From a virus, in the IMG/VR virus record IMGVR_UViG_3300047667_000080, positions 1 through 37,713 of that record: a stretch of DNA of 37,713 bases. One strand, 5' to 3'. The notes below the pieces were generated by a model. It saw nothing but the letters and a program-made list of their open reading frames with translations. It was not told where the DNA came from and ran no database searches. Shown one piece after another: positions 37,603-37,713 of the stretch. A program made the position numbers and the translations under genes. Every line of letters begins with the position of its first letter. The stretch's first letter is position 1.

Positions 37603-37608
37603 TTATAA
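37555..37608 (+). other. attC-like site A
   Basis: R' TGCTAAC (37555-37561), 6 nt, L' TAATAAC (37568-37574), 12-nt loop, L'' GTTATTA (37587-37593), 8 nt, R'' GTTATAA (37602-37608). The two inner arms pair perfectly. The 113-base repeat starts one base before R''. Confidence 0.6.
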
Positions 37609-37713
37609 ATCATTTTTTCAAGCTATTAAGGTATTCTTCAAAGTCGTCACGCTTTAATGTTATATATCCTTTTTCTTTGTGCCAGTCATAAAAACCATTC
37701 ATAACACCATCTA
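37601..37713. repeat. 113-base exact direct repeat of 36610-36722 at the window end
   Basis: Identical to 36610-36722 with a 991-base offset, running to the last base of the window, so the true length may be greater. Upstream of the repeat the two sites differ. Confidence 0.95.
37610..37713 (-). CDS. Partial copy of the 36619-36864 gene
   Basis: C-terminal 33 residues plus stop, identical to the 36619-36864 protein. The gene continues beyond the window end. If the assembly is right, a second complete or altered copy of cassette X lies outside. Confidence 0.7.
   Translation of the reverse strand, partial: DGVMNGFYDWHKEKGYITLKRDDFEEYLNSLKK

Noticed and set aside
36610-37713. Phage terminal redundancy as the source of the 113-base repeat
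   Set aside because: The repeat matches an internal segment and not the left end of the window, so it is not an end-to-end redundancy of this sequence.

Overview
The window is most of the genome of a tailed, siphovirus-type phage of a Bacteroidota (probably flavobacterial) host. The evidence is the very AT-rich sequence, recurrent TAnnTTTG-type -7 promoter elements typical of the Bacteroidota primary sigma factor, and no consistent Shine-Dalgarno sequences. The proteins include DUF3127, ERF, AP2-HNH and DUF5675 types that I associate with Flavobacteriia phages. I see no integrase, no recognisable lysogeny repressor, no tRNA and no CRISPR array.

Layout. (1) 1-4956: end of a late block, with portal, head-tail connector, a beta-helix fibre and a lysis group (membrane protein, DUF5675 protein, small membrane protein), closed by a terminator. 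(2) 5124-15758: early and replication region. It holds an SH3-fold protein, a free-standing AP2-HNH endonuclease with a structured leader, ERF annealing protein, DUF3127 SSB-like protein, RusA resolvase, two tandem DnaA-domain-IV-like proteins, a small HTH protein, a replication protein carrying phased iterons, a primase-helicase and many small proteins. (3) 15760-36459: packaging and morphogenesis region. It holds TerS, TerL, a metallophosphoesterase-like protein, tail assembly chaperone with a -1 frameshift, a glycosyltransferase, fibre/tail proteins, tape measure, ClpP-type prohead protease with a scaffold-like tail, major capsid protein and a putative tail tube protein. A strong terminator closes it. 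(4) 36534-37713: a different kind of region. Short genes on the minus strand are separated by imperfect palindromes built like integron attC sites.

The late genes read off the right side (15.7-36.5 kb) and start again at the left end (portal). If the genome is circular or circularly permuted, the attC-like array lies inside the late block, between the tube gene and the portal.

The most unusual feature is the right end. Three sites share the order R'-spacer-L'-loop-L''-spacer-R'' (boxes xxxxAAC, TAATAA(A)C, GTT(T)ATTA, GTTxxxx). The R'' box opening each inter-site segment is the exact complement of the R' box closing it, as expected for integron gene cassettes. The last 113 bases of the window repeat 36610-36722 exactly, and the identity begins one base before the GTTATAA box of two different sites. 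This looks like the same cassette inserted after two different attC-like sites. No integron integrase is present. An assembly artefact has to be excluded.

Other notable points: leaderless-type promoters with an invariant 4-nt gap between the -7 box and ATG (seven cases), iterons that recur in all three reading frames inside the replication gene, and mutually exclusive RNA hairpins ahead of the homing-endonuclease-like gene.
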